This document shows, piece by piece, positions 1-9,516 of a DNA stretch of 64,000 nucleotides; position 1 is the stretch's first letter; every line of letters starts with the position of its first letter. The notes below the pieces were generated by a model. It worked only from the letters and a program-made list of their open reading frames with translations, did no database searches and was not told where the DNA came from. The position numbers and the translations under genes were made by a program. Source of the stretch: Heterorhizobium halophytocola (GTDB taxonomy: Bacteria > Pseudomonadota > Alphaproteobacteria > Rhizobiales > Rhizobiaceae); NCBI RefSeq assembly GCF_017873095.1, contig NZ_JAGGJU010000008.1, forward strand, positions 124,001 through 188,000, given 5' to 3'.

Positions 1-871
1 GTGGGGCCGCGTTCGCGCACTGGTCAACGACCAGGGCGATCACGTCAAGGAAGCCTTGCCCTCCATGCCGGTCGAAATCCTCGGCCTGTCGGGTGCGCCG
101 CATGCCGGCGACAAGTTCGCCGTCGTCGAGAACGAAGCCCGGGCCCGTGAAATCTCCGAGTATCGCCAGCGTCTGGCCCGCGACAAGGCTGCTGCCCGTC
201 AGTCGGGTTCGCGCGGTTCGCTCGAGCAGATGATGAGCCAGTTGCAGGCGACCGGCCTCAAGGAGTTCCCGCTCCTGATCAAGGGCGACGTGCATGGCTC
301 GATCGAAGCGATCCAGGGTGCACTCGACAAGCTCGGTACGGACGAAGTTCGCGCCCGCATCGTGCATGCAGGTGTCGGCGCCATCACCGAATCCGATATC
401 TCGCTGGCCGAGGCATCCGACGCCGCCATCATCGGCTTCAATGTCCGTGCCAACGTGCAGGCCCGTCAGGCTGCCGCCCGTTCCGGCATCGAGATCCGCT
501 ACTACAACATCATCTACGACCTGGTAGAGGACGTTAAGGCGGCGATGTCGGGGCTTCTGTCGCCGGAGCGCCGCGAAACCTTCCTCGGCTATGCCGAGAT
601 CCTGGAAGTGTTCAACATTACCAAGGTCGGCAAGGTCGCGGGTTGCCGCGTTACCGAAGGCAAGGTCGAGCGTGGCGTCGGTGTCCGCCTGCTGCGCGAA
701 AACGTTGTCATCCACGAAGGCAAGCTCAAGACGCTCAAGCGCTTCAAGGACGAGGTTTCGGAAGTCAATGTCGGCCAGGAATGTGGCATGGCCTTCGAAA
801 ACTACGAAGACATCCGCGCCGGCGACGTGATCGAGTGCTTCCGTGTAGAGCACATCACGCGTACCCTCTAA
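1..871 (+). CDS. infB: Translation initiation factor IF-2, C-terminal part (5' end outside window)
   Basis: IF-2 is the GTPase that brings fMet-tRNA to the 30S subunit. Only the last 289 residues are here; the frame is open from base 2, so the start lies upstream of the window. The visible part begins in the beta-barrel after the G domain, continues through the IF-2 alpha/beta domain ([16 protein letters not shown] and the following [10 protein letters not shown]) and ends in the barrel domain that binds fMet-tRNA ([22 protein letters not shown]). It is followed 76 nt later by rbfA, the usual nusA-infB-rbfA-truB order. Identification is certain; the G domain cannot be checked. Confidence 0.97.
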   Translation, partial: WGRVRALVNDQGDHVKEALPSMPVEILGLSGAPHAGDKFAVVENEARAREISEYRQRLARDKAAARQSGSRGSLEQMMSQLQATGLKEFPLLIKGDVHGSIEAIQGALDKLGTDEVRARIVHAGVGAITESDISLAEASDAAIIGFNVRANVQARQAAARSGIEIRYYNIIYDLVEDVKAAMSGLLSPERRETFLGYAEILEVFNITKVGKVAGCRVTEGKVERGVGVRLLRENVVIHEGKLKTLKRFKDEVSEVNVGQECGMAFENYEDIRAGDVIECFRVEHITRTL

Positions 872-903
872 GGGCGCCGACCTTTCCAAGGAAAATGTGG
901 CGG

Positions 904-933
904 GCGCCGGGGAGACCGGCGCTCGCTTCTTTT
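904..933 (+). terminator. Hairpin with T-rich tail between infB and rbfA
   Basis: GCGCCGG (904-910) pairs with CCGGCGC (916-922) around a GGAGA loop, followed by a T-rich run at 927-933. It resembles a weak intrinsic terminator or a processing hairpin that could tune rbfA expression relative to infB. The tail is interrupted, so read-through is expected. Confidence 0.4.
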
Positions 934-947
934 AAGGCAGGATTACA

Positions 948-1358
948 ATGGCCAGACCGACATCTTCCGCACCGTCCCAGCGCATGCTGCGCGTGGGTGA
1001 ACAGGTACGTGCCGCCGTCACCCAGGTTCTCCAGCGTGGCGAGGTGCGCGATCCGGAGATCGAGAATGCCGTCATTTCGATATCGGAAGTGCGCATGTCG
1101 CCCGACCTGAAGATCGCGACCGCCTATGTGACGCCGCTCGGCATGGATGATCACAAGTCGGTCATTGACGCTCTGAACCGGAATGCCAAATTCATCCGCG
1201 GCCGCATGGGCTCGCAACTCCGGCAGATGAAGTACATGCCGGACGTGCGCTTCCGCGACGACACGAGCTTCGACAACTACCAGAAGATCGATGCGCTTTT
1301 GCGTTCGCCCGAAGTCGCCCGCGACCTCGACGACAATGATGACCAAGACGACAACTGA
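948..1358 (+). CDS. rbfA: Ribosome-binding factor A
   Basis: This 136-aa protein is a small KH-like 30S maturation factor that acts on the 5' end of 16S rRNA and is needed for cold adaptation in other bacteria. The N-terminus ([19 protein letters not shown]) and the segment [21 protein letters not shown] are typical of RbfA, as is the later [17 protein letters not shown]. The length is normal, with a short acidic tail ([11 protein letters not shown]) common in alphaproteobacteria. A purine-rich site (AAGGCAGG) precedes the ATG. It lies 6 nt before truB, so the two are probably translated from one message. Confidence 0.96.
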   Translation: MARPTSSAPSQRMLRVGEQVRAAVTQVLQRGEVRDPEIENAVISISEVRMSPDLKIATAYVTPLGMDDHKSVIDALNRNAKFIRGRMGSQLRQMKYMPDVRFRDDTSFDNYQKIDALLRSPEVARDLDDNDDQDDN

Positions 1359-1364
1359 GGGCCG

Positions 1365-2294
1365 ATGTCCAAACCACGCAAGCCCAAGGGCCGCCCGATT
1401 TCGGGCTGGCTGATTCTCGACAAGCCGGTGGATTTCGGCTCGACCGAAGCCGTCGGCAAGATCAAATGGCTGTTCAATGCCCAGAAGGCGGGCCATGCCG
1501 GCACGCTCGACCCCCTGGCCTCCGGCATGCTGCCGATCGCCCTCGGCGATGCGACCAAGACCGTGCCTTACGTCATGGACGGTCGCAAGATCTACGAATT
1601 CGCGGTCACCTGGGGTGAGGAACGCTCGACCGATGACCTCGAGGGCGAGGTGACGCAGAGTAGCGATATCCGCCCGAGCGAGGACGATATCCGGGCTTTG
1701 CTGCCGAATTATACCGGCGTCATCAGCCAGGTTCCGCCGCAGTTTTCCGCAATCAAGATCGCCGGCGAGCGTGCCTATGACCTGGCGCGCGACGGCGAGA
1801 CCGTCGAGATCCCGTCGCGCGAGGTCGAGGTGCATCGCCTCAATCTGCTGAAGGTCGAGGACAACAGCGCATTCTTCGAGGTCGAGTGCGGCAAGGGCAC
1901 CTATGTCCGTTCGCTCGCGCGCGACATGGGCCGGGATCTCGGCTGCTACGGCCATATCTCCGATCTGCGCCGCACTTTCGTTGCCCCCTTCGCCGAGGAG
2001 ATGATGGTGCCGCTGGCAGATCTGGTCGCATTGGAAGAGATCGAGGATCGCGATGAGCGGCTGGAAAAGCTCGATGCTTTCCTGGTCGATACCGGGGAGG
2101 CGCTTGCAGCCCTGCCGTCGATCCGCATTTCCGACGACCAGGCGCATCGTCTGCGCATGGGCAATCCGATCATCCTGCGCGGCCGCGATGCTCCCGTCGC
2201 CGAGCCCGACGCCGTCGCCTTCGCCGGTGGCAAGCTTGTCGCAATCGGGGAAATCGGTGCCGGCGAATTCAAGCCGCGGCGGGTCTTCGGCTGA
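1365..2294 (+). CDS. truB: tRNA pseudouridine(55) synthase TruB
   Basis: TruB converts U55 of the tRNA T-loop to pseudouridine. The 309-aa protein has the N-terminal [14 protein letters not shown] motif and the catalytic-Asp motif [14 protein letters not shown] (Asp about residue 49). Further along are [18 protein letters not shown] and [13 protein letters not shown], and a C-terminal PUA-like part. It begins 6 nt after the rbfA stop in the conserved infB-rbfA-truB cluster. Confidence 0.97.
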   Translation: MSKPRKPKGRPISGWLILDKPVDFGSTEAVGKIKWLFNAQKAGHAGTLDPLASGMLPIALGDATKTVPYVMDGRKIYEFAVTWGEERSTDDLEGEVTQSSDIRPSEDDIRALLPNYTGVISQVPPQFSAIKIAGERAYDLARDGETVEIPSREVEVHRLNLLKVEDNSAFFEVECGKGTYVRSLARDMGRDLGCYGHISDLRRTFVAPFAEEMMVPLADLVALEEIEDRDERLEKLDAFLVDTGEALAALPSIRISDDQAHRLRMGNPIILRGRDAPVAEPDAVAFAGGKLVAIGEIGAGEFKPRRVFG

Positions 2295-2335
2295 CAGCGC
2301 CGATGCTGCGCTCGTGGACCGACGGGACAGGTGCG

Positions 2336-2995
2336 ATGATGAAGAGACTGGCAACCCTGCTTTCGGTCTGGCTGCCGTTCCTCGGTGGTGCTGAAGCGCA
2401 GGACGTCGCCCCCTCTTTCGATCGCGGGCAGACCATCGTCGAGATCCGCATGCTCGTGTGGAGCGGCTTTGAAACCCCGAACAGCGTGGCAGAGACGATC
2501 GAGGACGAGTATCTCGATCCGGACGACCTGACGCCCGGTGGCCGCGACTGGCTTTCAGGCGAGATCGAAAGACAGTTCAAGGCGAAACGGGCCGAGGAGG
2601 CGGGTTGGCCCCGGTCGACGGACTGGGACCTGCTGGAGGCCGCTTTCTCGGACTTGAATGCATCCGGGATTGTCGCGCTTCATTATGCGGGCACGACACA
2701 GTCGGATGGATTGTCCGATGCTGCGGAAATTTACGATGATCTGAAAGCGCAGGGCCTCGATCCCTCCGGCTTCGCATTCTATCATGCGCAGGATGTCGAC
2801 ACGGCGATTGAAACCCACGAACTCTTCATCGCATTCGGGACTTTCGCCGAGGCGCAGTCCGATGCGCCGGCGATTGCGAGCCGGATCATCGCCGCGCTTG
2901 GCAAGCACGGCCTGCACGCGACCTGGAGTGGGGATCCCCGGACCCGCATCGTGATCCGCCCGATGGACTGGAGAAAACGCAGTCCGCGCGACTGA
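2336..2995 (+). CDS. Secreted protein of unknown function
   Basis: The predicted protein is about 219 aa. I chose the ATG at 2336 because it begins a clear signal peptide (MMKRLATLLSVWLPFLGGAEA, cleavage near AEA-QD); an in-frame ATG at 2303 would add 11 polar residues before it. The mature protein is acidic, with no cysteine or membrane segment, and carries conserved-looking stretches (WLSGEIERQFKAKRAEEAGW, GLDPSGFAFYHAQDVDTAI). It resembles uncharacterised proteins of the DUF6891 kind, but that is from memory and weak. It sits between truB and rpsO, where most rhizobia have little or nothing, and may share the truB transcript. Confidence 0.72.
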   Translation: MMKRLATLLSVWLPFLGGAEAQDVAPSFDRGQTIVEIRMLVWSGFETPNSVAETIEDEYLDPDDLTPGGRDWLSGEIERQFKAKRAEEAGWPRSTDWDLLEAAFSDLNASGIVALHYAGTTQSDGLSDAAEIYDDLKAQGLDPSGFAFYHAQDVDTAIETHELFIAFGTFAEAQSDAPAIASRIIAALGKHGLHATWSGDPRTRIVIRPMDWRKRSPRD

Positions 2996-3168
2996 CATCC
3001 CTGTCGTCCCGGCCCCGGGCGGCAGAACAAACAAAGCTTTCCATTTGATTTCGGATAAGCTATAGGCACGCCAGCAAAACGGCAGTGTCCGTTTGCTTTC
3101 ACGGCCGATGCTGGACGACATCCCGGCATATGGCGTCTTTATCTCTTCTTTTTCGAAAGGAACATCCG

Positions 3169-3438
3169 ATGTCGATCACTGCAGAGCGCAAGACCGCGCT
3201 GATCAAGGAATTTGCCACCACCGAAGGCGACACCGGTTCGCCGGAAGTCCAGGTTGCGATCCTGACCGAGCGGATCACCAACCTGACCGAGCACTTCAAG
3301 GGCCACAAGAAGGACAACCACTCCCGTCGTGGCCTCCTGACGCTCGTGTCGACCCGTCGTTCGCTTCTGGACTATCTGAAGAAGAAGGACGAAGCCCGTT
3401 ACACGGCTGTGATTACCCGTCTGGGCATTCGTCGCTAA
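3169..3438 (+). CDS. rpsO: 30S ribosomal protein S15
   Basis: This is an 89-aa S15, a primary 16S rRNA-binding protein that organises the central domain of the 30S subunit. [40 protein letters not shown] and the [20 protein letters not shown] helix are diagnostic. The start at 3169 gives the standard length and follows a GAAAGGA site; an in-frame start at 3085 would add 28 unrelated residues. A terminator hairpin follows at 3447. The rpsO-pnp pair is a classic linkage. Confidence 0.98.
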   Translation: MSITAERKTALIKEFATTEGDTGSPEVQVAILTERITNLTEHFKGHKKDNHSRRGLLTLVSTRRSLLDYLKKKDEARYTAVITRLGIRR

Positions 3439-3446
3439 AACAGTTC

Positions 3447-3479
3447 CCGGCGGATCCGAACTTCGGTCCGCCGGTTTTC
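3447..3479 (+). terminator. Intrinsic terminator after rpsO
   Basis: CCGGCGGA (3447-3454) pairs with TCCGCCGG (3467-3474), the inner part can also pair (CCGAA with TTCGG), and TTTT follows. It sits 8 nt past the rpsO stop and probably gives a discrete rpsO message, with partial read-through into pnp as in other bacteria. Confidence 0.75.
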
Positions 3480-3580
3480 TATTCGGAGCGATCGCTCCAG
3501 TTCCAGGTGTCCCGATGAAGGCTTTAAGCCGTGGGGCTCTACGGCGGTCCGGATGGGCCGGTATCGCCGGACATAACCGA

Positions 3581-3676
3581 TGACCTGTCATGGGGCAGGA
3601 TTGTTGGAGACTTCGACGGCCTTTCCAGGGCCCGATCGGTTTCGAAGTTCCCAGCTGTCTTGCCCATGATGTGTCA
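3581..3676 (+). promoter_or_regulatory. Long rod-like hairpin in the pnp leader
   Basis: The 307-nt gap between rpsO and pnp holds the rpsO terminator and one extended imperfect hairpin. TGACCTGTCATG (3581-3592) pairs with CATGATGTGTCA (3665-3676), then GCAGGA with TCTTGC, then ACTTCGA with TCGAAGT, and GGCC with GGGCC at the tip. In E. coli the pnp leader forms an RNase III-cleaved duplex through which PNPase represses its own synthesis. By analogy this rod is a candidate autoregulatory site; its function here is inference from structure and position. Confidence 0.65.
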
Positions 3677-3745
3677 CCAAAATGCGGATCGTCTCCGGCG
3701 GATGCAAATCCTTGCCTGCGACGTCGCATACAAAAGGACAATATC

Positions 3746-5896
3746 ATGTTTGATACGCACAGCGTTGAGATCGAATGGGCCGGCCGCCCGCTGAAGCTGG
3801 AAACGGGCAAGATCGCCCGCCAGGCTGACGGCGCCGTTCTCGCCACCTACGGCGAAACCGTGGTTCTCGCCACCATCGTCTCCGCCAAGGCGGCAAAGCC
3901 GGGCCAGGATTTCTTCCCGCTTACCGTCAACTACCAGGAAAAGACCTATGCTGCCGGCAAGATCCCGGGCGGCTATTTCAAGCGCGAAGGTCGCCCTTCG
4001 GAAAAGGAAACCCTGGTTTCCCGCCTGATCGACCGTCCGATCCGCCCGCTCTTTCCGGAAGGCTACAAGAACGAGACCCAGGTCGTCGTCACGGTCGTCC
4101 AGCATGACCTCGAAAACGACCCGGACGTCCTGGCCATGGTCGCGGCCTCCGCAGCCCTGACGCTGTCGGGTGTTCCGTTCATGGGCCCGGTTGGCGGCGC
4201 ACGCGTCGGCTACATCAACGGCGAATACGTCCTGAACCCGCACCTCGACGAGATGGACGAAAGCGCCCTCGACCTGGTCGTTGCCGGTACCCAGGACGCC
4301 GTCCTGATGGTCGAGTCCGAAGCCAAGGAACTGAACGAAGACGTCATGCTCGGCGCCGTCATGTTCGGCCACAAGGGCTTCCAGCCGGTCATCGATGCGA
4401 TCATCAAGCTCGCCGAAGTTGCCGCCAAGGAGCCGCGCGAATTCGAGCCGGCCGACTATTCGGAACTCGAAGCCGAGATGCTGAAGCTTGCCGAAACCGA
4501 GCTTCGCGATGCCTACAAGATCACCCAGAAGGCTGACCGCTACAACGCCGTCGACGCCGTCAAGGCGAAGGTCAAGGCGCATTTCCTACCGGAAGAGGGC
4601 GAAGCCAAGTATACGCCTGAAGTCATCGGTGCGATCTTCAAGCACCTGCAGGCTAAGATCGTTCGCTGGAACATCCTCGACACCAAGAGCCGCATCGACG
4701 GCCGCGATCTCGAAACCGTTCGTCCGATCGTCTCGGAAGTCGGTATCCTGCCGCGCACTCATGGTTCGGCCCTGTTCACCCGCGGTGAAACCCAGGCGAT
4801 TGTCGTTGCCACGCTCGGCACCGGCGAAGACGAGCAGTATGTCGACAGTCTGACCGGCATGTACAAGGAACGCTTCCTTCTGCATTACAACTTCCCGCCC
4901 TATTCGGTCGGTGAAACCGGTCGCATGGGCTCCCCGGGCCGCCGCGAAATCGGTCACGGCAAGCTTGCATGGCGCGCCATCCGTCCGATGCTGCCGAGCG
5001 CGGACCAGTTCCCTTACACGCTGCGCATCGTCTCCGAGATCACCGAGTCCAACGGCTCGTCCTCGATGGCGACCGTTTGCGGCACCTCGCTTGCCCTGAT
5101 GGATGCCGGCGTTCCGCTGGCAAAGCCGGTTGCCGGTATCGCCATGGGCCTGATCCTCGAAGGTGAGCGCTTTGCGGTTCTCTCCGACATCCTCGGCGAC
5201 GAAGATCACCTCGGCGACATGGACTTCAAGGTCGCGGGTACCGCTGACGGCATCACCTCGCTGCAGATGGACATCAAGATCGCCGGTATCACCGAAGAGA
5301 TCATGAAGGTCGCACTCGGCCAGGCTCAGGGCGGTCGCAAGCACATCCTCGGCGAAATGGCCAATGCCATCACCGAAGGCCGCAGCCAGCTCGGCGAATT
5401 CGCCCCGCGCATCGAAGTGATGAACATCCCGGTCGACAAGATCCGTGAAGTCATCGGTTCGGGCGGCAAGGTCATCCGCGAAATCGTTGAGAAGACCGGC
5501 GCCAAGATCAACATCGAGGACGACGGCACCGTCAAGATCGCCTCCTCGTCCGGCAAGGAAATCGAAGCGGCCCGCAAGTGGATCCACTCGATCGTTGCCG
5601 AGCCGGAAGTCGGCGTGATCTATGAAGGCACCGTTGTGAAGACCGCCGATTTCGGCGCCTTCGTCAACTTCTTCGGTTCGCGTGACGGCCTCGTGCACAT
5701 CTCGCAGCTGGCCTCCGAGCGCGTTGCCAAGACCCAGGACGTCGTCAAGGAAGGCGATAAGGTCTGGGTCAAGCTGATGGGCTTCGACGAGCGCGGCAAG
5801 GTTCGCCTGTCGATGAAGGTCGTCGACCAGGAAACCGGCCAGGAAATCGGTGCCGGCGAGAAGAAAAAAGATGAAGGTGACGCCGCCGCCGAGTAA
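3746..5896 (+). CDS. pnp: Polyribonucleotide nucleotidyltransferase (PNPase)
   Basis: PNPase is the phosphorolytic 3'-5' exoribonuclease of the degradosome. The 716-aa protein has two RNase PH domains (about residues 1-240 and 310-550; [39 protein letters not shown]), a KH domain ([20 protein letters not shown]) and a C-terminal S1 domain ([19 protein letters not shown]). The start at 3746 ([16 protein letters not shown]) matches the family and follows an AAAGGA site; the frame is open further upstream through the leader hairpin, but that part is unlike PNPase. A strong terminator follows. Confidence 0.98.
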   Translation: MFDTHSVEIEWAGRPLKLETGKIARQADGAVLATYGETVVLATIVSAKAAKPGQDFFPLTVNYQEKTYAAGKIPGGYFKREGRPSEKETLVSRLIDRPIRPLFPEGYKNETQVVVTVVQHDLENDPDVLAMVAASAALTLSGVPFMGPVGGARVGYINGEYVLNPHLDEMDESALDLVVAGTQDAVLMVESEAKELNEDVMLGAVMFGHKGFQPVIDAIIKLAEVAAKEPREFEPADYSELEAEMLKLAETELRDAYKITQKADRYNAVDAVKAKVKAHFLPEEGEAKYTPEVIGAIFKHLQAKIVRWNILDTKSRIDGRDLETVRPIVSEVGILPRTHGSALFTRGETQAIVVATLGTGEDEQYVDSLTGMYKERFLLHYNFPPYSVGETGRMGSPGRREIGHGKLAWRAIRPMLPSADQFPYTLRIVSEITESNGSSSMATVCGTSLALMDAGVPLAKPVAGIAMGLILEGERFAVLSDILGDEDHLGDMDFKVAGTADGITSLQMDIKIAGITEEIMKVALGQAQGGRKHILGEMANAITEGRSQLGEFAPRIEVMNIPVDKIREVIGSGGKVIREIVEKTGAKINIEDDGTVKIASSSGKEIEAARKWIHSIVAEPEVGVIYEGTVVKTADFGAFVNFFGSRDGLVHISQLASERVAKTQDVVKEGDKVWVKLMGFDERGKVRLSMKVVDQETGQEIGAGEKKKDEGDAAAE

Positions 5897-5910
5897 TCGG
5901 CGCCGCTTCA

Positions 5911-5942
5911 CCGAAAAAGGCGCGGACTGTTCCGCGCCTTTT
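5911..5942 (+). terminator. Intrinsic terminator after pnp
   Basis: A perfect 13-bp stem, AAAAAGGCGCGGA with TCCGCGCCTTTTT, closes a CTGT loop and runs into six Ts. It ends the infB-pnp gene cluster. Confidence 0.92.
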
Positions 5943-6020
5943 TTATTGCAGCTAGACTGTGCATGTCCCCGTCGGCTCTGCTGTTGAACCGGCTTTATCC
6001 TATCCGTGAAAGACGCCAAG

Positions 6021-7037
6021 ATGGCCCGCGAGACGCTGAAGACCCTTTTCCATCCCTTTGCCATCGGTACGCTGTCGATGCCGTCCGAAGGCGAGCGCTA
6101 TCTGTTCCTGGCAGCAGAGGCGGGCTTCGTGCCGCCGGACGGGTTTGCAGCGACGATCGATACCGTGCAGGGCAACCGCGCCGAATTCCTGCGTCTGGAA
6201 AAGAGCGGACGCGCACCGCGCCCGGCCGTCGACGGCCAGGATTATGATGGTGCACTGATCCTGCTCGGCAAGCACAAGGGCGCCAACGAGGCCAATCTGG
6301 CTGAAGCCTTGTCGCGGGTGAGGGCCGGCGGTCTGGTTGTCGTGGCCGGCGGCAAGGACGATGGCGTGCAGCCTTTGCGCAAGCGTCTCGCGGGCCGGGG
6401 TCTGGAGGTCGAGCATCTGCCGAAATATCACGGCGTGGTGTTCTGGTTCGAGGTGCCGGAAGAGGCGGGTGCGCTGGTCGCGGACTTTGCCGCCAAGCCC
6501 GGGCGTGTCGAGGATCGCTTCCATACCATGGCCGGCATGTTTTCCCATGAACAGGTGGACGACGGCTCGGAGCTGCTGGCAGGCCGACTGCCGCAGGATT
6601 TCGACGGCAATGCCGCCGATTTCGGGGCAGGCTGGGGCTATCTTTCGGTGGCGCTCGCGGAACGGTCTCCGCGGACTGCGCGTATCGATCTGTTCGAAGT
6701 TGATCATCAGGCACTGGAATGCGCCAGACGCAATCTGTCGGAAATCTTGCCCGACCTGTCGGCACGCTTCTTCTGGCAGGATCTGGTGTCCGAGCCGGCC
6801 AAGGAAAAATACGATCTGGTGATCATGAACCCGCCTTTCCATCAGGGGCACGCAACCGAGGCGTCGCTCGGCCAGGCGATGATCCGTGCCGCTTCGGCGG
6901 CCCTGCGATCCGGCGGACGGCTGATGCTGGTTGCCAATCGCGGTCTGCCTTATGAGCCGGTGCTGGCGGAAAGCTTCCGCGAATACGGCGAGACGTGCCG
7001 GAATGCCCGCTTCAAGGTTCTCTGGGCAAAGAAATAG
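6021..7037 (+). CDS. RsmC-like class I methyltransferase (16S rRNA guanine-N2 type)
   Basis: The 338-aa protein has two tandem methyltransferase folds. The N-terminal half is degenerate (FHPFAIGTLSMPSEGERYLFL) and the C-terminal half carries the SAM-binding motif DFGAGWGYLSVAL and the catalytic NPPF motif (VIMNPPFHQGH). This arrangement is that of RsmC, which methylates G1207 of 16S rRNA. The start is ambiguous: GTG at 6006 would add five residues. It follows the pnp terminator as its own unit and ends 93 nt before an araC-type gene. Enzyme class is secure; the exact target base is inferred. Confidence 0.85.
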   Translation: MARETLKTLFHPFAIGTLSMPSEGERYLFLAAEAGFVPPDGFAATIDTVQGNRAEFLRLEKSGRAPRPAVDGQDYDGALILLGKHKGANEANLAEALSRVRAGGLVVVAGGKDDGVQPLRKRLAGRGLEVEHLPKYHGVVFWFEVPEEAGALVADFAAKPGRVEDRFHTMAGMFSHEQVDDGSELLAGRLPQDFDGNAADFGAGWGYLSVALAERSPRTARIDLFEVDHQALECARRNLSEILPDLSARFFWQDLVSEPAKEKYDLVIMNPPFHQGHATEASLGQAMIRAASAALRSGGRLMLVANRGLPYEPVLAESFREYGETCRNARFKVLWAKK

Positions 7038-7130
7038 CCGACGAGCCAAGGCCGCAGAACGGACGGGGCTCGACATTTGGCGGAGTGAGACTTAACATCA
7101 CACGCCAACCGGTTATCATTAGGCGCCATC

Positions 7131-8165
7131 GTGGGGACTTTTACGCAAAGTCTGACGGATGAACTGACAGCGGTCGCAAGTCTCGGCTCGACGGTTGCCG
7201 AAGAAGCTGCGACCTACGGCATAGAGATCAATCCGATCTGCAAGGCGCTGGGCATCAATCCCGAGACCTTTGATGACATTACCGCCCGGATCAGCCTCGA
7301 CCGCCTCTGCCGTCTTCTGGAAGCCTGTGCGGTCCTGTCCCACAACGAAGCTTTCGGGCTGGGATGTGCGGCGCGCTTCGTTCCGGGCGCGACCGGGCCT
7401 TTCGGCTACGGCTTGATGGCGGCACCGACCGGCCGGGACTTCATCGCCTTCCTGGCCGCCAACATCCGCTATGCCACGCATACCAGCTATTTCCGGCTGA
7501 CATTCGAGGAAAAGTTCGCCCGGCTGAGCTGGACCTTCGCGCCGCTGATCGTTCGGCGGGATCAATATGTCGACATGTCCGTCAGCCTCGTCCTTCTCAG
7601 GCTTGCCGATATCGGCATACCGACGGGGCAGATCGAGCTCGATCTGGAGCGGCCGCGGCCCCGCGATCCGGCGGTGTTTCGCGAGTTCCTCACCCGCAGG
7701 CTGTCTTTCGAGTGCGCGATCAACGAGTTGCGGATCCCGAATGCGTTGCTGGCGCAGGTAAATCCGAACGGCGATGTCCGCATGTTCCAGATGATGGACA
7801 TGCAGTGCCAGGCGCTGCAGCCGGATCTTACGGTCGAGGGCGGAGAACTGTTCGAGCAGGTCAAGCATTACCTGATGCTGAGGGTCGCCGATCCCGATAT
7901 CTCGCTGACGGCGATCGCCAATTATTTCCGCATTTCGGAACGCACCCTGCAGAGACGGCTGGCGGAGCATGAGACGACGCTGCAGGCCCTGCGCGACGAC
8001 GTGCGCCGGCGGGTCAGTTTCCAGCTGTTGACCGAGAGTGATCTGCGGATATCGGAAATCGGCTATCGACTGGGCTACTCGGCGCCAAGCGCCTTTACGC
8101 GCTCGGTCAGTCGGTGGTTCGGCGCAACGCCGCGACAGTTGCGCGGTGCCCAACCTGCCGACTGA
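7131..8165 (+). CDS. AraC-family transcriptional regulator
   Basis: The 344-aa regulator starts with GTG. The N-terminal 200 residues match the arabinose-binding-like domain of OruR/ArgR-type AraC proteins (EEAATYGIEINPICKALGI, GPFGYGLMAAPTGRDFI). The C-terminal double helix-turn-helix is clear: DISLTAIANYFRISERTLQR for the first motif, and ISEIGYRLGYSAPSAFTRSV followed by RWFGATPRQLR for the second. The ligand and targets are unknown. The downstream small LuxR-type gene is 170 nt away on the same strand. Confidence 0.88.
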   Translation: MGTFTQSLTDELTAVASLGSTVAEEAATYGIEINPICKALGINPETFDDITARISLDRLCRLLEACAVLSHNEAFGLGCAARFVPGATGPFGYGLMAAPTGRDFIAFLAANIRYATHTSYFRLTFEEKFARLSWTFAPLIVRRDQYVDMSVSLVLLRLADIGIPTGQIELDLERPRPRDPAVFREFLTRRLSFECAINELRIPNALLAQVNPNGDVRMFQMMDMQCQALQPDLTVEGGELFEQVKHYLMLRVADPDISLTAIANYFRISERTLQRRLAEHETTLQALRDDVRRRVSFQLLTESDLRISEIGYRLGYSAPSAFTRSVSRWFGATPRQLRGAQPAD

Positions 8166-8335
8166 GTTTTTCTACAGCCCATGAATGCAAGCGCTGTCAT
8201 GCCGTGACGTGCGGTTGATTTGCGGTAAGTTTTTGGCGCGCAAGGTTAATTTCATCACATTAGCATTCGACTATACGCTACGCCTCGGGCTACTTCGCCG
8301 ACTCTATGGCGAGGCCTCCAAAGGCAAGGAGAGCG

Positions 8336-8617
8336 GTGTCGTCAAGGCACCCGGTTATCACACGTATGCAAGCATATGACACTGGCAATGATGAGAACGC
8401 GTTCCGCGACCTGACGCAGGAAGAGGTCGACTGTCTTCAGGATCTGGCGGAGGGCTCGGCAGCGCCGGGTCAAGCGCGAAACGGCAGTGCCGATAGCCGT
8501 GATGTCGACGGCCTGTTGGAGAGCGCCCAAAATAAATTGGGCGCGCGCAACCGCCTGCATGCGGTGTCGATTGCACTGCGACGTGGGATCGTACGTGGAT
8601 TGACCGACAAGACCTGA
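8336..8617 (+). CDS. Small orphan LuxR/GerE-like helix-turn-helix protein
   Basis: A protein of about 93 aa made of little more than one LuxR-type output domain. LTQEEVDCLQDLAEG matches the first helix and NKLGARNRLHAVSIALRRGI matches the end of the GerE domain well. The central recognition-helix region that normally reads like NKEIA..L.IS..TVK is replaced by an unrelated stretch (SAAPGQARNGSADSRD), so DNA binding may be lost or altered. I chose GTG 8336, 4 nt after AAGGAGA; ATG 8366 is the alternative. There is no sensor or receiver domain. Function unknown. Confidence 0.7.
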   Translation: MSSRHPVITRMQAYDTGNDENAFRDLTQEEVDCLQDLAEGSAAPGQARNGSADSRDVDGLLESAQNKLGARNRLHAVSIALRRGIVRGLTDKT

Positions 8618-8665
8618 CGCGGACTGTCCGGCATTTCATGGATGGAAGAGGTCAGTCGCCGGGTC

Positions 8666-8692
8666 GACTGCCGGAGGCGGCATCCGGCAGTC
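8666..8692. terminator. Hairpin between convergent small HTH gene and fabI
   Basis: A perfect 10-bp inverted repeat, GACTGCCGGA (8666-8675) with TCCGGCAGTC (8683-8692), lies between two convergent genes. There is no T-run on either side, so it is a transcript-end hairpin rather than a textbook intrinsic terminator. Confidence 0.5.
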
Positions 8693-8706
8693 GTAATCTT
8701 CCAGTC

Positions 8707-9513
8707 CTATTCCGTATCGGCCTTGCGCAGACGCTCCAGCGTCGGCAGCGAGGTGATGTTGTATCCGGCATCCACATAGTGGATCTCGCCGGTCACGCCC
8801 CGCGACAGATCCGACAGCAGGTAGAGTGCCGAGCCGCCGATATCCTCGATCGTCGCGGTGCGGCGCAGGGGCGCGTTGTCGCTGTTCCAGGAATAGATCG
8901 CCCGGGCGTCCGAAATGCCGGCGCCGGCAAGCGTGCGCACAGGACCTGCCGAGATGGCATTGACCCGGATATCGCGCGGGCCGTAATCCGCCGCCAGGTA
9001 GCGCACGGAGGCCTCCAGAGCGGCCTTGGCGATGCCCATGACGTTGTAGTTGGGGATCACCCGGACGGAGCCGCCATAGGTCAGCGTCAGCATCGCGCCA
9101 CCGTCATTCATCAGGGCGGCCGCGCGCTTGGCGATCTCGGTGAACGAGAAGCAGGAGATCACCATGGTCCGGCTGAAATTGTCACGGCTGGTGTCGGCGT
9201 AAAGGCCCTTCAGTTCGCTCTTGTCGGAAAAGCCGATGGCGTGGACGATGGAGTCCATGCTGCCCCAGCGCTCGGCGATCGCCTCGAAGGTCGCATCGAC
9301 CGAGGCGATGTCCTCGACGTCGCAGGGGATGACGAAGTCCGATCCGACGCTTTCGGCAAGCGGCTTGACGCGCCGTCCGAGCGCCTCGCCCTGATAGGTG
9401 AAAGCAAGCTCCGCACCTTGATCCGCCAGCGATTTCGCAATGCCCCAGGCAATGGAGTGATTGTTGGCGACGCCCATGATCAGGCCGCGCTTACCCTTCA
9501 TGAATCCGGTCAT
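8707..9513 (-). CDS. fabI: Enoyl-[acyl-carrier-protein] reductase (NADH) FabI
   Basis: FabI performs the last reduction in each fatty acid elongation cycle and is the triclosan target. This 268-aa short-chain dehydrogenase relative has the FabI nucleotide site (GLIMGVANNHSIAWGIAKSL) and the catalytic Tyr-x6-Lys (YNVMGIAK). The C-terminal DLSRGVTGEIHYVDAGYNI is typical. It starts 3 nt after fabB and is the last gene of the fabA-fabB-fabI operon. The start could be the internal ATG four codons in (MKGKRGLIMG). Confidence 0.96.
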   Translation of the reverse strand: MTGFMKGKRGLIMGVANNHSIAWGIAKSLADQGAELAFTYQGEALGRRVKPLAESVGSDFVIPCDVEDIASVDATFEAIAERWGSMDSIVHAIGFSDKSELKGLYADTSRDNFSRTMVISCFSFTEIAKRAAALMNDGGAMLTLTYGGSVRVIPNYNVMGIAKAALEASVRYLAADYGPRDIRVNAISAGPVRTLAGAGISDARAIYSWNSDNAPLRRTATIEDIGGSALYLLSDLSRGVTGEIHYVDAGYNITSLPTLERLRKADTE

Positions 9514-9516
9514 GGC

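Noticed and set aside
4586..6064. Long minus-strand open frames opposite pnp, truB (855-2354) and rpsA (17144-18589)
   Set aside because: All are mirror frames of highly biased, conserved genes, with no start context or motif of their own.
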